8,156 bases of DNA from CALHAX01 sp038523655. GTDB taxonomy: Bacteria > Pseudomonadota > Alphaproteobacteria > Rhizobiales > CALHAX01. The position numbers were made by a program, and so were the translations under genes. The stretch lies in NCBI GenBank assembly GCA_038523655.1, contig JBCBJG010000143.1, positions 1 to 8,156 on the forward strand. Reading direction: 5' to 3'. Under the pieces are notes generated by a model. The model was given only the letters and a program-made list of their open reading frames with translations, did not search any database and was not told the origin of the DNA. Positions 1-7,194 of this stretch are shown here, in pieces. How positions within the stretch are numbered: the first letter of the stretch is position 1; each line of letters opens with the position of its first letter.

Positions 1-2
1 CC

Positions 3-545
3 AACGTTGTGTGGAGCTACGGGCATACGACGATCCCGCGGCATCTCCGTGATGTTATCGTCACGGAGTACGGGGTGGCCGATTTGCGCGGCGCGACGGA
101 CAGCGAATGCGTCGTCGCGATGCTGGCGATCGCCGATGCGCGGTTTCAACCGGAACTGCGTGCCGAAGCGATCGCGCGCGGAAAGATACGCGACGCGATA
201 CAGCTGCCGGCATCTGCGGAGAATAACTCGCCGGCATTTATCGAGCGTGTGCTCGGCTCTGCGCGGCGGCGAGGTGATCTGCCGGTGTTTCCGCTTGGCA
301 GTGAGATGACGCATGTCGAACGCCGGCTCGTGCCAGCGCTGCAGTTTCTCGCCGAGCATGAGCATCGCAAACTGGCCGTAGCCCGCGGCGCGTTTACCGC
401 CTGGCGGGGCGATGCGCCGAGGTCGAGCGAGCACGACGCGCTTGCCCGAATGGGCCTTGATAAGCCGGCAAGCCTTGCAGACCGGTTTTTCAGGTCCGCA
501 CTGCTTTGGGCAATCCGAGAGACGGAAGACGCCGTGATCGACTAA
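3..545 (+). CDS. Acetyl-CoA hydrolase/CoA-transferase family protein, C-terminal part (5' truncated by window edge)
   Basis: The frame is open from the first bases of the window to TAA at 543-545, giving 180 visible residues; the true start lies outside. Near the visible N-terminus are WSYGHTTIPRH and then VIVTEYGVADLRG (about residues 18-30), the signature of the acetyl-CoA hydrolase/transferase C-terminal domain found in acetyl-CoA hydrolases, succinate:acetate and 4-hydroxybutyrate CoA-transferases. About 100 further residues follow, including LPVFPLGSEMTHVERRLVPAL, which suggests the longer alphaproteobacterial subfamily rather than the short butyrate-type enzymes. Such proteins move CoA between acids or hydrolyse acyl-CoA in the cytoplasm. 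The catalytic glutamate region is upstream of the window, so transferase and hydrolase cannot be separated. It converges on the mcd gene, with only 31 bp between the stops. The GTG at 9 is internal and not the start. Confidence 0.82.
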   Translation, partial: NVVWSYGHTTIPRHLRDVIVTEYGVADLRGATDSECVVAMLAIADARFQPELRAEAIARGKIRDAIQLPASAENNSPAFIERVLGSARRRGDLPVFPLGSEMTHVERRLVPALQFLAEHEHRKLAVARGAFTAWRGDAPRSSEHDALARMGLDKPASLADRFFRSALLWAIRETEDAVID

Positions 546-568
546 CCGCGGGCAGGAATTCGCCCACC

Positions 569-585
569 GTGCCGGCTCAGGGCAC
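569..585. other. Small hairpin spanning the convergent gene ends
   Basis: GTGCC at 569-573 and GGCAC at 581-585 form a 5-bp stem with a 7-nt loop that contains the mcd stop codon (577-579). A second small pair, GGGC at 550-553 and GCCC at 562-565, lies just before it around an EcoRI-like palindrome. The position between two convergent genes would suit a bidirectional terminator. However, there is no clear T-run on either strand and such short stems are frequent in GC-rich DNA, so this is tentative. Confidence 0.2.
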
Positions 586-2259
586 GAGCAGTCGCCGAGC
601 AATCACCTGCGCCTGAATTTCCGCGGCTCCCTCGAAAATGTTGAGAATGCGCGCGTCGCACAACACCCGGCTCACCGGATATTCAAGGGCGAAGCCGTTG
701 CCGCCATGGACCTGGAGCGCATTGTCAGCTGCCGACCATGCGGTGCGGGCGCCGATGAGCTTGGCCATGCCGGCTTCGACGTCGCAGCGCCGACCGTCGT
801 CTTTCTCGCGCGCAGAAAAGAGCGTCAACTGTCGTGTCGCCATGATCTCGGCGGCCATCATGACGATCTTGTCGGCGACACGCGGGAAGGCGACGAGAGG
901 TTTGCCGAACTGCTGTCGATCCTCGGCATATTTCAGCGCGAGATCCATCGCGGCTTGAGCCACACCAACGGCGCGGGCGGCAGTCTGAATGCGCGCCGCC
1001 TCGAAGGTTTCCATCAGCTGCTTGAAGCCCTTGCCTTCTTCTCCCCCGAGCAGGCTCGATGCTGGAACTTCGAAGTTGTCGAAGGAAATGTCGTATTCCT
1101 TCATGCCGCGGTATCCGAGCACTTCGATTTCGCCGCCGGTCATGCCATCCGCCGGGAACGGATTTTCATCGGTGCCGCGAGGTTTCTCGACGAGGAACAT
1201 CGAGAGGCCGCGATAGCCTTTTTCATCCGGGTCCGTACGGGCCAGCAGGGTCATCAGGTCCGCGCGTACCGGGTGCGTGATCCACGTCTTCTGCCCGGTG
1301 ATGCGGTAGACGTCACCGTCCTTCACCGCGCGGGTTTTCAGGGACGCGAGATCGGAGCCGGTGTTCGGCTCGGTGAACACGGCCGTTGGCAACACCTCGC
1401 CCGAGGTGATCTTCGGCAGCCAGTGCGCTTTCTGCTCGTCAGTCCCGCCGCACAGGATCAGTTCTGCGGCGATCTCGGATCGTGTGCCGAGGGAGCCGAC
1501 GCCGATGTAGCCGCGCGAGAGCTCCTCCGAGACGACGCACATGCTCTCTTTGCCGAGACCAAGCCCGCCAAATTCCTCGGGGATCGTGAGACCGAACACG
1601 CCGAGTTCAGACATCTTTTCGATGACGTCCATCGGGATGTAGTCGTTCGCGAGGTGCCACTCATGGGCGTGCGGCGCGACTTCGGTCTCGGAGAACCGGC
1701 GCATTTCTTCCGCGATCGCGGCGTAGGTCTCGTCGAGTGCCGGGTCGCCGAACGTACCGGAGCCGGCCTGTTCGCGAATCAGTTCGATTGCGCGGGCGCG
1801 CACCGCCGGCGTGTTTCCCTCCGCGATCAACCGCTGCACGGAGGCGTCGCGCAGGGCGCTGTCGTCCACGCCGAGCGCGGCGAGCCGGACGATCTCGCTC
1901 TGGCTCATGGGAATGCCGCCGATCAGCTGCGCGCAATATTCCCCGACGACAATCTGAGTGAGCAGCGCCTCGAGCTCGCCGAACCGCGATTCGGACGACA
2001 GGCGCGCTGCGTAGTCGGTCATCTGCTCGATCGCCGTGACGTACGTGAGCAGCCAGGCGAGCCCGTGGGCTGCGTGCTGATCAGCTTCGAGTGCGGCGCT
2101 GTCGATGCGGCCGTCCTTCACGTATTGTGCGCGCGCCTCGGCAAGCGCGCGGTCGTACGTGGTGCGGGCCGCACGTGAGGCGGCTGCGAGGCAGTCGTCG
2201 AGATCGGGGAGAACGGGACCTTCGAACGTCTCGAGGGCTTCTGACGGCAGAGCGACCAT
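577..2259 (-). CDS. mcd: (2S)-methylsuccinyl-CoA dehydrogenase (ethylmalonyl-CoA pathway flavoprotein)
   Basis: The 560-aa product is an FAD-dependent acyl-CoA dehydrogenase with an N-terminal extension of about 170 residues, the hallmark of Mcd (around 550 aa; ordinary acyl-CoA dehydrogenases are about 380-400). The extension holds the Mcd-like GGIPMSQSEIVRLA (114-127). Then come the helical N-domain (about 176-290), the flavin/substrate motif FTEPNTGSDL (295-304), the beta domain, and the C-terminal helical domain with DRQQFGKPL (447-455) and VHGGNGF (517-523). E543 in NIFEGAAEIQ sits at the usual catalytic-base position. Mcd oxidises (2S)-methylsuccinyl-CoA to mesaconyl-CoA, passing electrons to ETF, during acetyl-CoA assimilation without a glyoxylate shunt. 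The ATG at 2259 has a good AGGGG ribosome site about 8 nt upstream. No other pathway gene (ccr, ecm, mcl) is visible. A generic acyl-CoA dehydrogenase is the alternative, but the N-terminal extension argues against it. Confidence 0.92.
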   Translation of the reverse strand: MVALPSEALETFEGPVLPDLDDCLAAASRAARTTYDRALAEARAQYVKDGRIDSAALEADQHAAHGLAWLLTYVTAIEQMTDYAARLSSESRFGELEALLTQIVVGEYCAQLIGGIPMSQSEIVRLAALGVDDSALRDASVQRLIAEGNTPAVRARAIELIREQAGSGTFGDPALDETYAAIAEEMRRFSETEVAPHAHEWHLANDYIPMDVIEKMSELGVFGLTIPEEFGGLGLGKESMCVVSEELSRGYIGVGSLGTRSEIAAELILCGGTDEQKAHWLPKITSGEVLPTAVFTEPNTGSDLASLKTRAVKDGDVYRITGQKTWITHPVRADLMTLLARTDPDEKGYRGLSMFLVEKPRGTDENPFPADGMTGGEIEVLGYRGMKEYDISFDNFEVPASSLLGGEEGKGFKQLMETFEAARIQTAARAVGVAQAAMDLALKYAEDRQQFGKPLVAFPRVADKIVMMAAEIMATRQLTLFSAREKDDGRRCDVEAGMAKLIGARTAWSAADNALQVHGGNGFALEYPVSRVLCDARILNIFEGAAEIQAQVIARRLLVP

Positions 2260-2380
2260 GACGGTTTCCCCTTTCTAAGTGTTTCAATTCGCGGCCCGTA
2301 AGCCACTGTTCGCGCAGTCCATGTGCGCATGTTCGACGCGCGCGCTGCGCCGCAAGAGCATCGATGACGCGCTGCAGCAT

Positions 2381-2408
2381 AGCATACGCGACGTGTATGC
2401 CGGCCTAA
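2381..2408 (-). promoter_or_regulatory. Weak candidate promoter for mcd
   Basis: Read on the minus strand, TTAGGC (2408-2403) and TATGCT (2386-2381) are spaced 16 nt apart, about 120 nt upstream of the mcd start. They match the -35 and -10 consensus only partly (TATGCT is 4 of 6). The element lies in the 196-bp gap after the HHH-protein gene, so mcd could have its own transcript. This is a visual match only. Confidence 0.25.
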
Positions 2409-2455
2409 CGTTCCACACCCGTCGCTTTCGCTAGAGGGGCAGAAGCGCGGGTACC

Positions 2456-4303
2456 TCAACTCTTGCGGTCGAAAATCCGCGTTAGTCGGCCGAGCAGACC
2501 GCCAGCGCGTTCTTTCAGATCTGGCACACGCACATCCGGTGGTTCGATCTGCCCGTTCCGCACGATGACGATCTCGGCTTCGTCGATCGACGTTCTGTGG
2601 GGGGAAAAGGGCTCTGACAATGGGTCGATGGTCGCACGGGCGCCGAACCCGGCGGGTTGCTGGTCGAGCGCGGGGTCGCGCTGGTCGCTGGGTGGGGCCG
2701 GGGCGGATGCCGGAGGACGTGCCTGGGTCGGTCCGTTGCCGGGGGCCGATCCGGTGGCGGGTCCGGGGGGAAGCCCACCGGTGCCGTTGGCCATCTCATC
2801 GGTGCTTGGCAGGGCCTGCGATCGCTCGGGTTCTCCCGTATCCAGCGTGCGTGGCCTGAAGCTGACCTCGGCCGCGTTGTTCAGCGGCGGTTGCGGCTCC
2901 TCGGTTGGCATCGCGATGATCGGTGCGAAGGGAGCGGGCGCAGGTATATCTGCCGCATCACGCGCCGACGAGACCGGTGGGCCAGGTAAATGCCCATTCA
3001 CGGGTGGCGTTGGCGAGGTTGGCTCGACCGGGGGAGCCGGCTCGGTTTCTGGGCTCTGACCTGACACGTCTTCGCGCACGGGATCGCTGTCGAACGGTCC
3101 TCCGCCGGTATCAGCCCGGGCACAACCTTCCGCAGCGGCCTGCTGCGCGCTCGCGATCGATCGGAGACGGGAGGCGAGACCTTCCTGCGACGGTGGCGGC
3201 GATGCGGCAGGCGCGGGATCGGGTTCGGTTGTCGTTTCCGCACCCACCGCCATCGGCGCCACGGTGATCGGATTGTAAGTGGGGGCCACATCCGCCGCGG
3301 TGTTCCTGTCATCGAGATCCGGCGCATCGGTTTTCGTGGCAACCGGCACGCGCGATGGTGCGGGCTCGTCCGCTGCGGTGCGGGCAAATTGGTCCAACGC
3401 CGGCTGGCCGGGAATATCAACGACGACCAACGGGGCAGGCAGCGTCGCGAAAGGGCTGGTCTGCGCGGGCTGCTCGGGAGCGAAATCGGCCGGTGTCGTC
3501 TCCTCTTCGGCGTCTACGGTTTGAGGGGCCGTGTCCGTCGGCATCGCGGCGGGATATGCTTCGCTGGTGTTGGTTGTCGGTTTCGACGCGCCGATCGGTT
3601 CAGCTACGGGCGCGGGGCGCGACGCGGGGACAGTGGGGTGTTCCGCGTCAGGCGAGGGCATTTCACCCGTCATCGGCGCGGCCGGTACAGCCGTCACCTG
3701 CGCCGTGGTTGAAGGCGTCGCCGCGTTTGCAACGCCGACAACATGGTCGACGGGTTGCTCGAAGCTGGATGTGCGCGCGGAGAAATGCGTCTGGCCGCCG
3801 GATGCGAGAATCGCAGCCTGCTCGATCCAGCCATCCCGATGGCAGGTAAACCGATAGCCGAGTTTCCCGCGCAACGCGGCGACGTCGGCCGCCGAGAGGT
3901 TGGCCAATTGATCGAAGCGCGTGATCCCGGCGTCGGCGAGGGCCGTCGCGGTCGCCGAGCTGATGCCGCGAATACGCTTCAGGTTGTCCGCCGGCAAATC
4001 TTGGTCGCCCGACGCTTCGCTAAGCGCCAATGAAGCCGCGGACGCGGTCGACGCGGCACCGGCATCTGCCGGCAGCGAAGGATCGGCGACGCCGACCTCG
4101 TCTTGCGTCGGGTGCCCCAACGCCTGCAACGCTGCGTCGAGCGCCGCGATGGCAGCATGCCGATTAACGTCCGAGAGCGTATCAGGCAGCGGCGCGTCGG
4201 CTTCGCTCGCGTCTGCGCTGCCCGCGCTCGCGTTGGCACCGGATGCCAGCCGAGCACGCAGATGCCTCATCTCCGCGACAATTTCCGCGACCGTCTTTGC
4301 CAT
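2456..4303 (-). CDS. Helix-hairpin-helix (H3TH-like) protein with long Pro/Ala-rich linker
   Basis: From ATG 4303 the product is 615 aa. A TTG at 4381 would add 26 residues but overlaps the upstream transporter gene, so ATG 4303 is preferred (GGGA about 8 nt upstream). Residues 1-20 (MAKTVAEIVAEMRHLRARLA) look helical. Residues 106-170 resemble the helix-hairpin-helix/H3TH module of flap-endonuclease-like proteins and NuoE C-terminal extensions: NLKRIRGISSATATALADAG, then ITRFDQLANLSAADVAAL, then RDGWIEQAAILASGG. Residues about 190-570 are Pro-, Ala-, Thr- and Glu-rich, without recognisable folds and probably disordered. The last 42 residues are again ordered-looking (AEIVIVRNGQ, then the basic amphipathic LKERAGGLLGRLTRIFDRKS). 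No signal peptide or membrane segment is seen. HHH modules commonly bind DNA or act as protein-interaction modules; the function here is unknown. It lies 43 nt behind the EamA-type gene, perhaps co-transcribed by position only. Confidence 0.75.
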   Translation of the reverse strand: MAKTVAEIVAEMRHLRARLASGANASAGSADASEADAPLPDTLSDVNRHAAIAALDAALQALGHPTQDEVGVADPSLPADAGAASTASAASLALSEASGDQDLPADNLKRIRGISSATATALADAGITRFDQLANLSAADVAALRGKLGYRFTCHRDGWIEQAAILASGGQTHFSARTSSFEQPVDHVVGVANAATPSTTAQVTAVPAAPMTGEMPSPDAEHPTVPASRPAPVAEPIGASKPTTNTSEAYPAAMPTDTAPQTVDAEEETTPADFAPEQPAQTSPFATLPAPLVVVDIPGQPALDQFARTAADEPAPSRVPVATKTDAPDLDDRNTAADVAPTYNPITVAPMAVGAETTTEPDPAPAASPPPSQEGLASRLRSIASAQQAAAEGCARADTGGGPFDSDPVREDVSGQSPETEPAPPVEPTSPTPPVNGHLPGPPVSSARDAADIPAPAPFAPIIAMPTEEPQPPLNNAAEVSFRPRTLDTGEPERSQALPSTDEMANGTGGLPPGPATGSAPGNGPTQARPPASAPAPPSDQRDPALDQQPAGFGARATIDPLSEPFSPHRTSIDEAEIVIVRNGQIEPPDVRVPDLKERAGGLLGRLTRIFDRKS

Positions 4304-4346
4304 CGATTGATCCCACACCCCGGGTCGCTGCGCGTCGCACGCAGCT

Positions 4347-5222
4347 TCAGCGGTTATTGCTGGCAGGCTGTCTGGACGCAAGAATGACGGCGAGCGCGAC
4401 GCAGGCCATGCCGACGAACTGCAACGGTGCCAGGCGCTCGTCGAACAGCACGTACGCGATGACCGCGACGACCGCCGGCACGAGATACAGCAGGGTCGCG
4501 ACGCGGGAGACGTCGCTGCGGCGGATCAGGAACATGAGCAGCGTCACCGCGCCGATCGACAAAACCGCCGCGGACCACAGCAGCGCGACAATGAACTCGA
4601 TGTGCCATTCCACGACGCCGGTCTCGGTGACGAGCGCGAGGGTGCCGACGAACAAAAGCGCGCCGAGGTATTGCCAAACGGCGCCGGTGACGAGGTCGAT
4701 GCCGGTCGCGAAGCGCTTCTGGTAGATCGTGCCGAGGGTGACCGCGAGCAGACCGGCAACGCACACACCCACGGTCGCGAGTGTTGCGCCGCTGTTGGCC
4801 AGATCGGTGCGCGGCAGGAGCACGAGTACCACGCCGATCGTCCCGAGGACGAGGCCGATCACCATCGTTCGGGTCACGCGTTCGCCGAGCAACGGGGCGG
4901 CGAGAAAAGCGGTCGTCACCGGCTGCAGGCCTACGATCAGAGCTGAGGCGCCTGCCGAGAGGCCATGGTCGATCGCCCAGAATACCGCACCGAGATACAT
5001 GCCGTGGATCAGCGTCCCGACGATAAACGCGTGGATGGAACCGCGTCGGTCCGGCCAGCTCGACGAGAGGGCGAGCGCGATGACCGCCATCACGGGCACA
5101 ACCATCGCGAAACGGATGGTGAGAAATGTCATCGGCTCCGCGTAGGGCGCGCCGAGTTTCGCGCCGATGAACCCGGTCGCCCACAGGAAGACGAAAAGTG
5201 CTGGGGATAGCCGGAGCATCAT
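4347..5222 (-). CDS. EamA/DMT-superfamily transporter
   Basis: The 291-aa product is strongly hydrophobic, with about ten predicted membrane segments (roughly 7-25, 33-52, 64-84, 89-110, 118-137, 147-165, 179-198, 207-235 as one or two, 240-259, 266-283). This is the usual 10-TM, two-repeat plan of the drug/metabolite transporter family. Family-like motifs occur at the end of each repeat: ALIVGLQPVTTAFLAAPLLGE (94-114, GER at 113-115) and LLYLVPAVVAVIAYVLFDERL (244-264). It should sit in the inner membrane and export or import a small metabolite; the substrate cannot be told from sequence. Two adjacent ATGs (5222, 5219) start it, with no convincing ribosome site. It is on the same strand as purCSQ but 200 bp downstream, so it may have its own promoter. 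The HHH-protein gene follows after 43 nt. Confidence 0.88.
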   Translation of the reverse strand: MMLRLSPALFVFLWATGFIGAKLGAPYAEPMTFLTIRFAMVVPVMAVIALALSSSWPDRRGSIHAFIVGTLIHGMYLGAVFWAIDHGLSAGASALIVGLQPVTTAFLAAPLLGERVTRTMVIGLVLGTIGVVLVLLPRTDLANSGATLATVGVCVAGLLAVTLGTIYQKRFATGIDLVTGAVWQYLGALLFVGTLALVTETGVVEWHIEFIVALLWSAAVLSIGAVTLLMFLIRRSDVSRVATLLYLVPAVVAVIAYVLFDERLAPLQFVGMACVALAVILASRQPASNNR

Positions 5223-5340
5223 GGGTGGATGCGCGGAAGAACGCGCGGTCGCGAGGGAGAATACCCGGACCGATTAGTCGACCCAGCGTGAGGGGGCGAG
5301 CAGACTTTTCATAACGGCGTGGCAGGCGTGCGATGGTTGG

Positions 5341-5393
5341 CCGGTCAATCCACGGTATCGCATGCGGGGGCCACTTGCAGCTTGGTTGACCGG
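5341..5393. repeat. Inverted repeat between purQ and the transporter gene
   Basis: CCGGTCAA at 5341-5348 is perfectly complementary to TTGACCGG at 5386-5393. The stem can be lengthened to 10 bp with one G-T wobble (5341-5350 with 5384-5393), leaving a 33-nt loop. It is immediately followed by a run of nine G at 5398-5406 in front of the purQ stop. No T-run follows on the minus strand, so it is not a clean intrinsic terminator for purQ. It could be an operator for the transporter gene or chance. Confidence 0.35.
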
Positions 5394-5423
5394 GAAAGGG
5401 GGGGGGACGGGCGGGTCTCCGCC

Positions 5424-6110
5424 TCACGCTGCTTCGAGCAGGCTTTCGAAGAGCGGTCGCCCGTCGGTGCCGCCGAGGGCTGGATCGGCGAGACGCTCCG
5501 GATGAGGCATCATGCCGAGAATGCGACCGGTCGGATCGTAAATGCCGGCGATGTTTCGTTGCGATCCGTTCGGGTTGGCGTCCTCCGTCACATCGCCATC
5601 AGGCGTCACGTAGCGAAACGCGACCAGATTTTCATCCTCGAGCCGGTCGAGTGTCTCGGCGTCTGCGAAATAATTTCCGTCGTGGTGGCCCACGGGGATC
5701 GTAATGACCCCGCCGTTTCCGTAATGCGAACTGTAGATGGTGTCAGTGCGTTCGACGCGCAGGTGCACGTCACGACAGACGTACTTCAACCCGGCGTTGC
5801 GCATCAGCGCGCCGGGGAGCAGTCCGGCTTCGACGATCACCTGAAAACCATTGCAAATGCCGAGGATGGGAACGCCTTCGCCCGCCTTTTTCACGACGTC
5901 GCGCATGATCGGTGATTTCGCGGCCATGGCACCTGCGCGGAGATAATCTCCGTAGGAAAAACCGCCAGGCACGACGATCAGGTCGGTTTCAGGTAGCGCA
6001 GCTTCGCCGTGCCAGACCATGTCCGCCGGACGGTTGGTCACCTGCTCGAGGGAGACGGCGACATCGCGTTCACAATTCGAGCCCGGAAAAACAACGACGG
6101 CTGCACGCAT
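5424..6110 (-). CDS. purQ: Phosphoribosylformylglycinamidine synthase subunit PurQ (glutaminase)
   Basis: The 228-aa product is a class I glutamine amidotransferase of the usual PurQ length. It releases ammonia from glutamine and passes it to PurL to make FGAM from FGAR in de novo purine synthesis, in a cytoplasmic complex with PurS. Visible features are FPGSNCERD (8-16), VVPGGFSYGDYLRAGAMA (46-63), the nucleophile C86 in GICNGFQ, and the catalytic H203/E205 in MMPHPE. The start ATG at 6110 is supported by a strong GGAGGG ribosome site that lies within the end of purS; only 2 nt separate the purS stop from this ATG, so the two are almost certainly translationally linked. purL would be expected downstream in many relatives but is not here; a transporter gene comes next. 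Confidence 0.97.
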   Translation of the reverse strand: MRAAVVVFPGSNCERDVAVSLEQVTNRPADMVWHGEAALPETDLIVVPGGFSYGDYLRAGAMAAKSPIMRDVVKKAGEGVPILGICNGFQVIVEAGLLPGALMRNAGLKYVCRDVHLRVERTDTIYSSHYGNGGVITIPVGHHDGNYFADAETLDRLEDENLVAFRYVTPDGDVTEDANPNGSQRNIAGIYDPTGRILGMMPHPERLADPALGGTDGRPLFESLLEAA

Positions 6111-6112
6111 TT

Positions 6113-6355
6113 TCAGCCCTCCAACTCAATGGCGTAGTTTTCGATCACCGGGTTCGAGAGGAGTTTTTCGCACATCGCCTCGACTTCGGCGCGTGCGGTC
6201 GCCGGGTCCGTCGCCGCAAGCGTGAGTTCGATGAACTTGCCCTGGCGCACGTCGTCGACGCCGTCGAAGCCGAGCGCTCCCAACGCACCTTCGATTGCCT
6301 TGCCTTGCGGATCGAGAACGCCGTTCTTGAGCGTGACCGTGACGCGAGCTTTCAT
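6113..6355 (-). CDS. purS: Phosphoribosylformylglycinamidine synthase subunit PurS
   Basis: This 80-aa protein is typical in size for PurS, the small dimeric subunit that bridges PurQ and the small-type PurL in FGAM synthase. It starts MKARVTVTLKNGVLDPQGKA and carries the family pattern of a first strand, a helix (AIEGALGALGF), the strand region VRQGKFIEL (36-44), a second helix (about 52-67), and the C-terminal PVIENYAIEL (69-78). ATG 6355 is chosen because the preceding in-frame residues lie in the purC end and do not resemble PurS. The ribosome site is poor. It sits 68 nt after purC and 2 nt before purQ, forming a purC-purS-purQ operon. Confidence 0.95.
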   Translation of the reverse strand: MKARVTVTLKNGVLDPQGKAIEGALGALGFDGVDDVRQGKFIELTLAATDPATARAEVEAMCEKLLSNPVIENYAIELEG

Positions 6356-6408
6356 CGGCTTGTTCCGTTCGTTGTCGTCAGCGGATAAGTGCAGCTTGGG
6401 TGAGCGGG

Positions 6409-6425
6409 GAGGAATAATTTTCCTC
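6409..6425. repeat. Short inverted repeat at the purC/purS junction
   Basis: GAGGAA (6409-6414) and TTCCTC (6420-6425) form a perfect 6-bp stem around TAATT. The repeat overlaps the purC stop codon (6424-6426) and forms an AT-rich patch inside GC-rich DNA. On the minus strand the RNA would fold just after purC translation ends, upstream of purS. It is not followed by a T-run, so termination is unlikely; RNA processing, partial attenuation or chance are possible. Confidence 0.3.
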
Positions 6426-7194
6426 AGGTCGAACTGACGAGGCGTGGGCCGTCGGTCGCGGTCGGACGGCTTTCGTTCAGAATACCGAGCCGCCGCGCGA
6501 TTTCCTGATATGCATCGACAAGCCCGCCGAGGTCCTGGCGAAAGCGGTCCTTGTCGAGTTTTTTCTCCGTCTCGATGTCCCACAATCGGCAGCTGTCCGG
6601 CGAGATTTCATCTGCCAGCACAACGCGGACCATCTCGTTCTCGTAAAGTTTGCCGAACTCGAGCTTGAAGTCGACGAGCCGGATGCCGACGCCGTGGAAC
6701 AGGCCGGTAAGAAAATCGTTGATGCGTAGCGCGAGCGCCATCATCTCATCGATCTCCTGCGGCGTCGCCCAACCGAACGCGGTGATATGCTCCTCGGAGA
6801 CCATCGGGTCGTCGAGCTCATCGGCTTTATAATAGAACTCGATGATCGAGCGGGGTAGACGGGAGCCCTCGTCGAGGCCGAGCCGGCGCGCAATGGATCC
6901 GGCGGCGACGTTCCGGACGACGACTTCGATCGGAATGATCTCAACTTCGCGGATGAGCTGTTCGCGCATGTTCAGACGTTTGACGAAATGCGTCGGCACG
7001 CCGATGTCGCCAAGCAGCGTGAACAGATGCTCGGAGATGCGGTTGTTGAGGACGCCTTTGCCTTCGATCACCTCGTGCTTCTTGTTGTTGAACGCGGTGG
7101 CGTCGTCCTTGAAGTGCTGCACGAGCGTGCCTGGTTCGGGGCCTTCGTACAGGATCTTCGCCTTGCCTTCGTAGATGCGTCGCCGGCGGCTCAT
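6424..7194 (-). CDS. purC: Phosphoribosylaminoimidazole-succinocarboxamide synthase (SAICAR synthetase)
   Basis: The 256-aa product catalyses ATP-dependent joining of CAIR and aspartate to give SAICAR, a cytoplasmic step in purine synthesis. Motifs include RRIYEGKAKILYEG at the N-terminus (5-18, nucleotide-binding loop), the KGVLNNRISEHLF region (46-58), VEIIPIEVVVRNVAAGS (84-100), LPRSIIEFYYKADELDDP (113-130), LVDFKLEFG (173-181) and DEISPDSCRLWD (195-206). The length fits the bacterial monofunctional enzyme. ATG 7194 is chosen over an upstream in-frame start (34 residues earlier, non-homologous Pro/Ser-rich leader) because it has GGAG 9 nt upstream and begins exactly at the conserved N-terminus. 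The last 16 residues after the final helix look like a variable tail. It heads the purC-purS-purQ operon, divergent from the zeta-subunit gene. Confidence 0.97.
   Translation of the reverse strand: MSRRRRIYEGKAKILYEGPEPGTLVQHFKDDATAFNNKKHEVIEGKGVLNNRISEHLFTLLGDIGVPTHFVKRLNMREQLIREVEIIPIEVVVRNVAAGSIARRLGLDEGSRLPRSIIEFYYKADELDDPMVSEEHITAFGWATPQEIDEMMALALRINDFLTGLFHGVGIRLVDFKLEFGKLYENEMVRVVLADEISPDSCRLWDIETEKKLDKDRFRQDLGGLVDAYQEIARRLGILNESRPTATDGPRLVSST

Noticed and set aside
706..2178. A 490-codon open frame on the plus strand opposite mcd
   Set aside because: It lies wholly antisense to a clearly homologous mcd gene; its translation is rich in Arg, Gly, Ala and His with no family signature, typical of an antisense frame in GC-rich coding DNA.
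2463..3059. A 198-codon plus-strand frame with Gly/Ser-rich product, PE-PGRS-like in look
   Set aside because: It is the antisense of the Pro/Ala-rich linker; reverse reading of Pro/Ala codons produces Gly/Ser-rich sequence automatically.
4304..4381. TTG start at 4381 for the HHH protein
   Set aside because: It overlaps the transporter's 3' end and adds 26 residues without a visible motif; ATG 4303 is the simpler start.
4354..5427. A 357-codon minus-strand frame overlapping the transporter
   Set aside because: It is frame-shifted relative to the transporter, Arg/Pro-rich and without membrane segments; the 4347-5222 frame encodes the recognisable EamA-type protein.
6113..6583. A 156-aa version of PurS with an upstream start
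   Set aside because: The extra 76 residues run into purC in another frame and do not resemble PurS; ATG 6355 gives the standard 80-aa protein.
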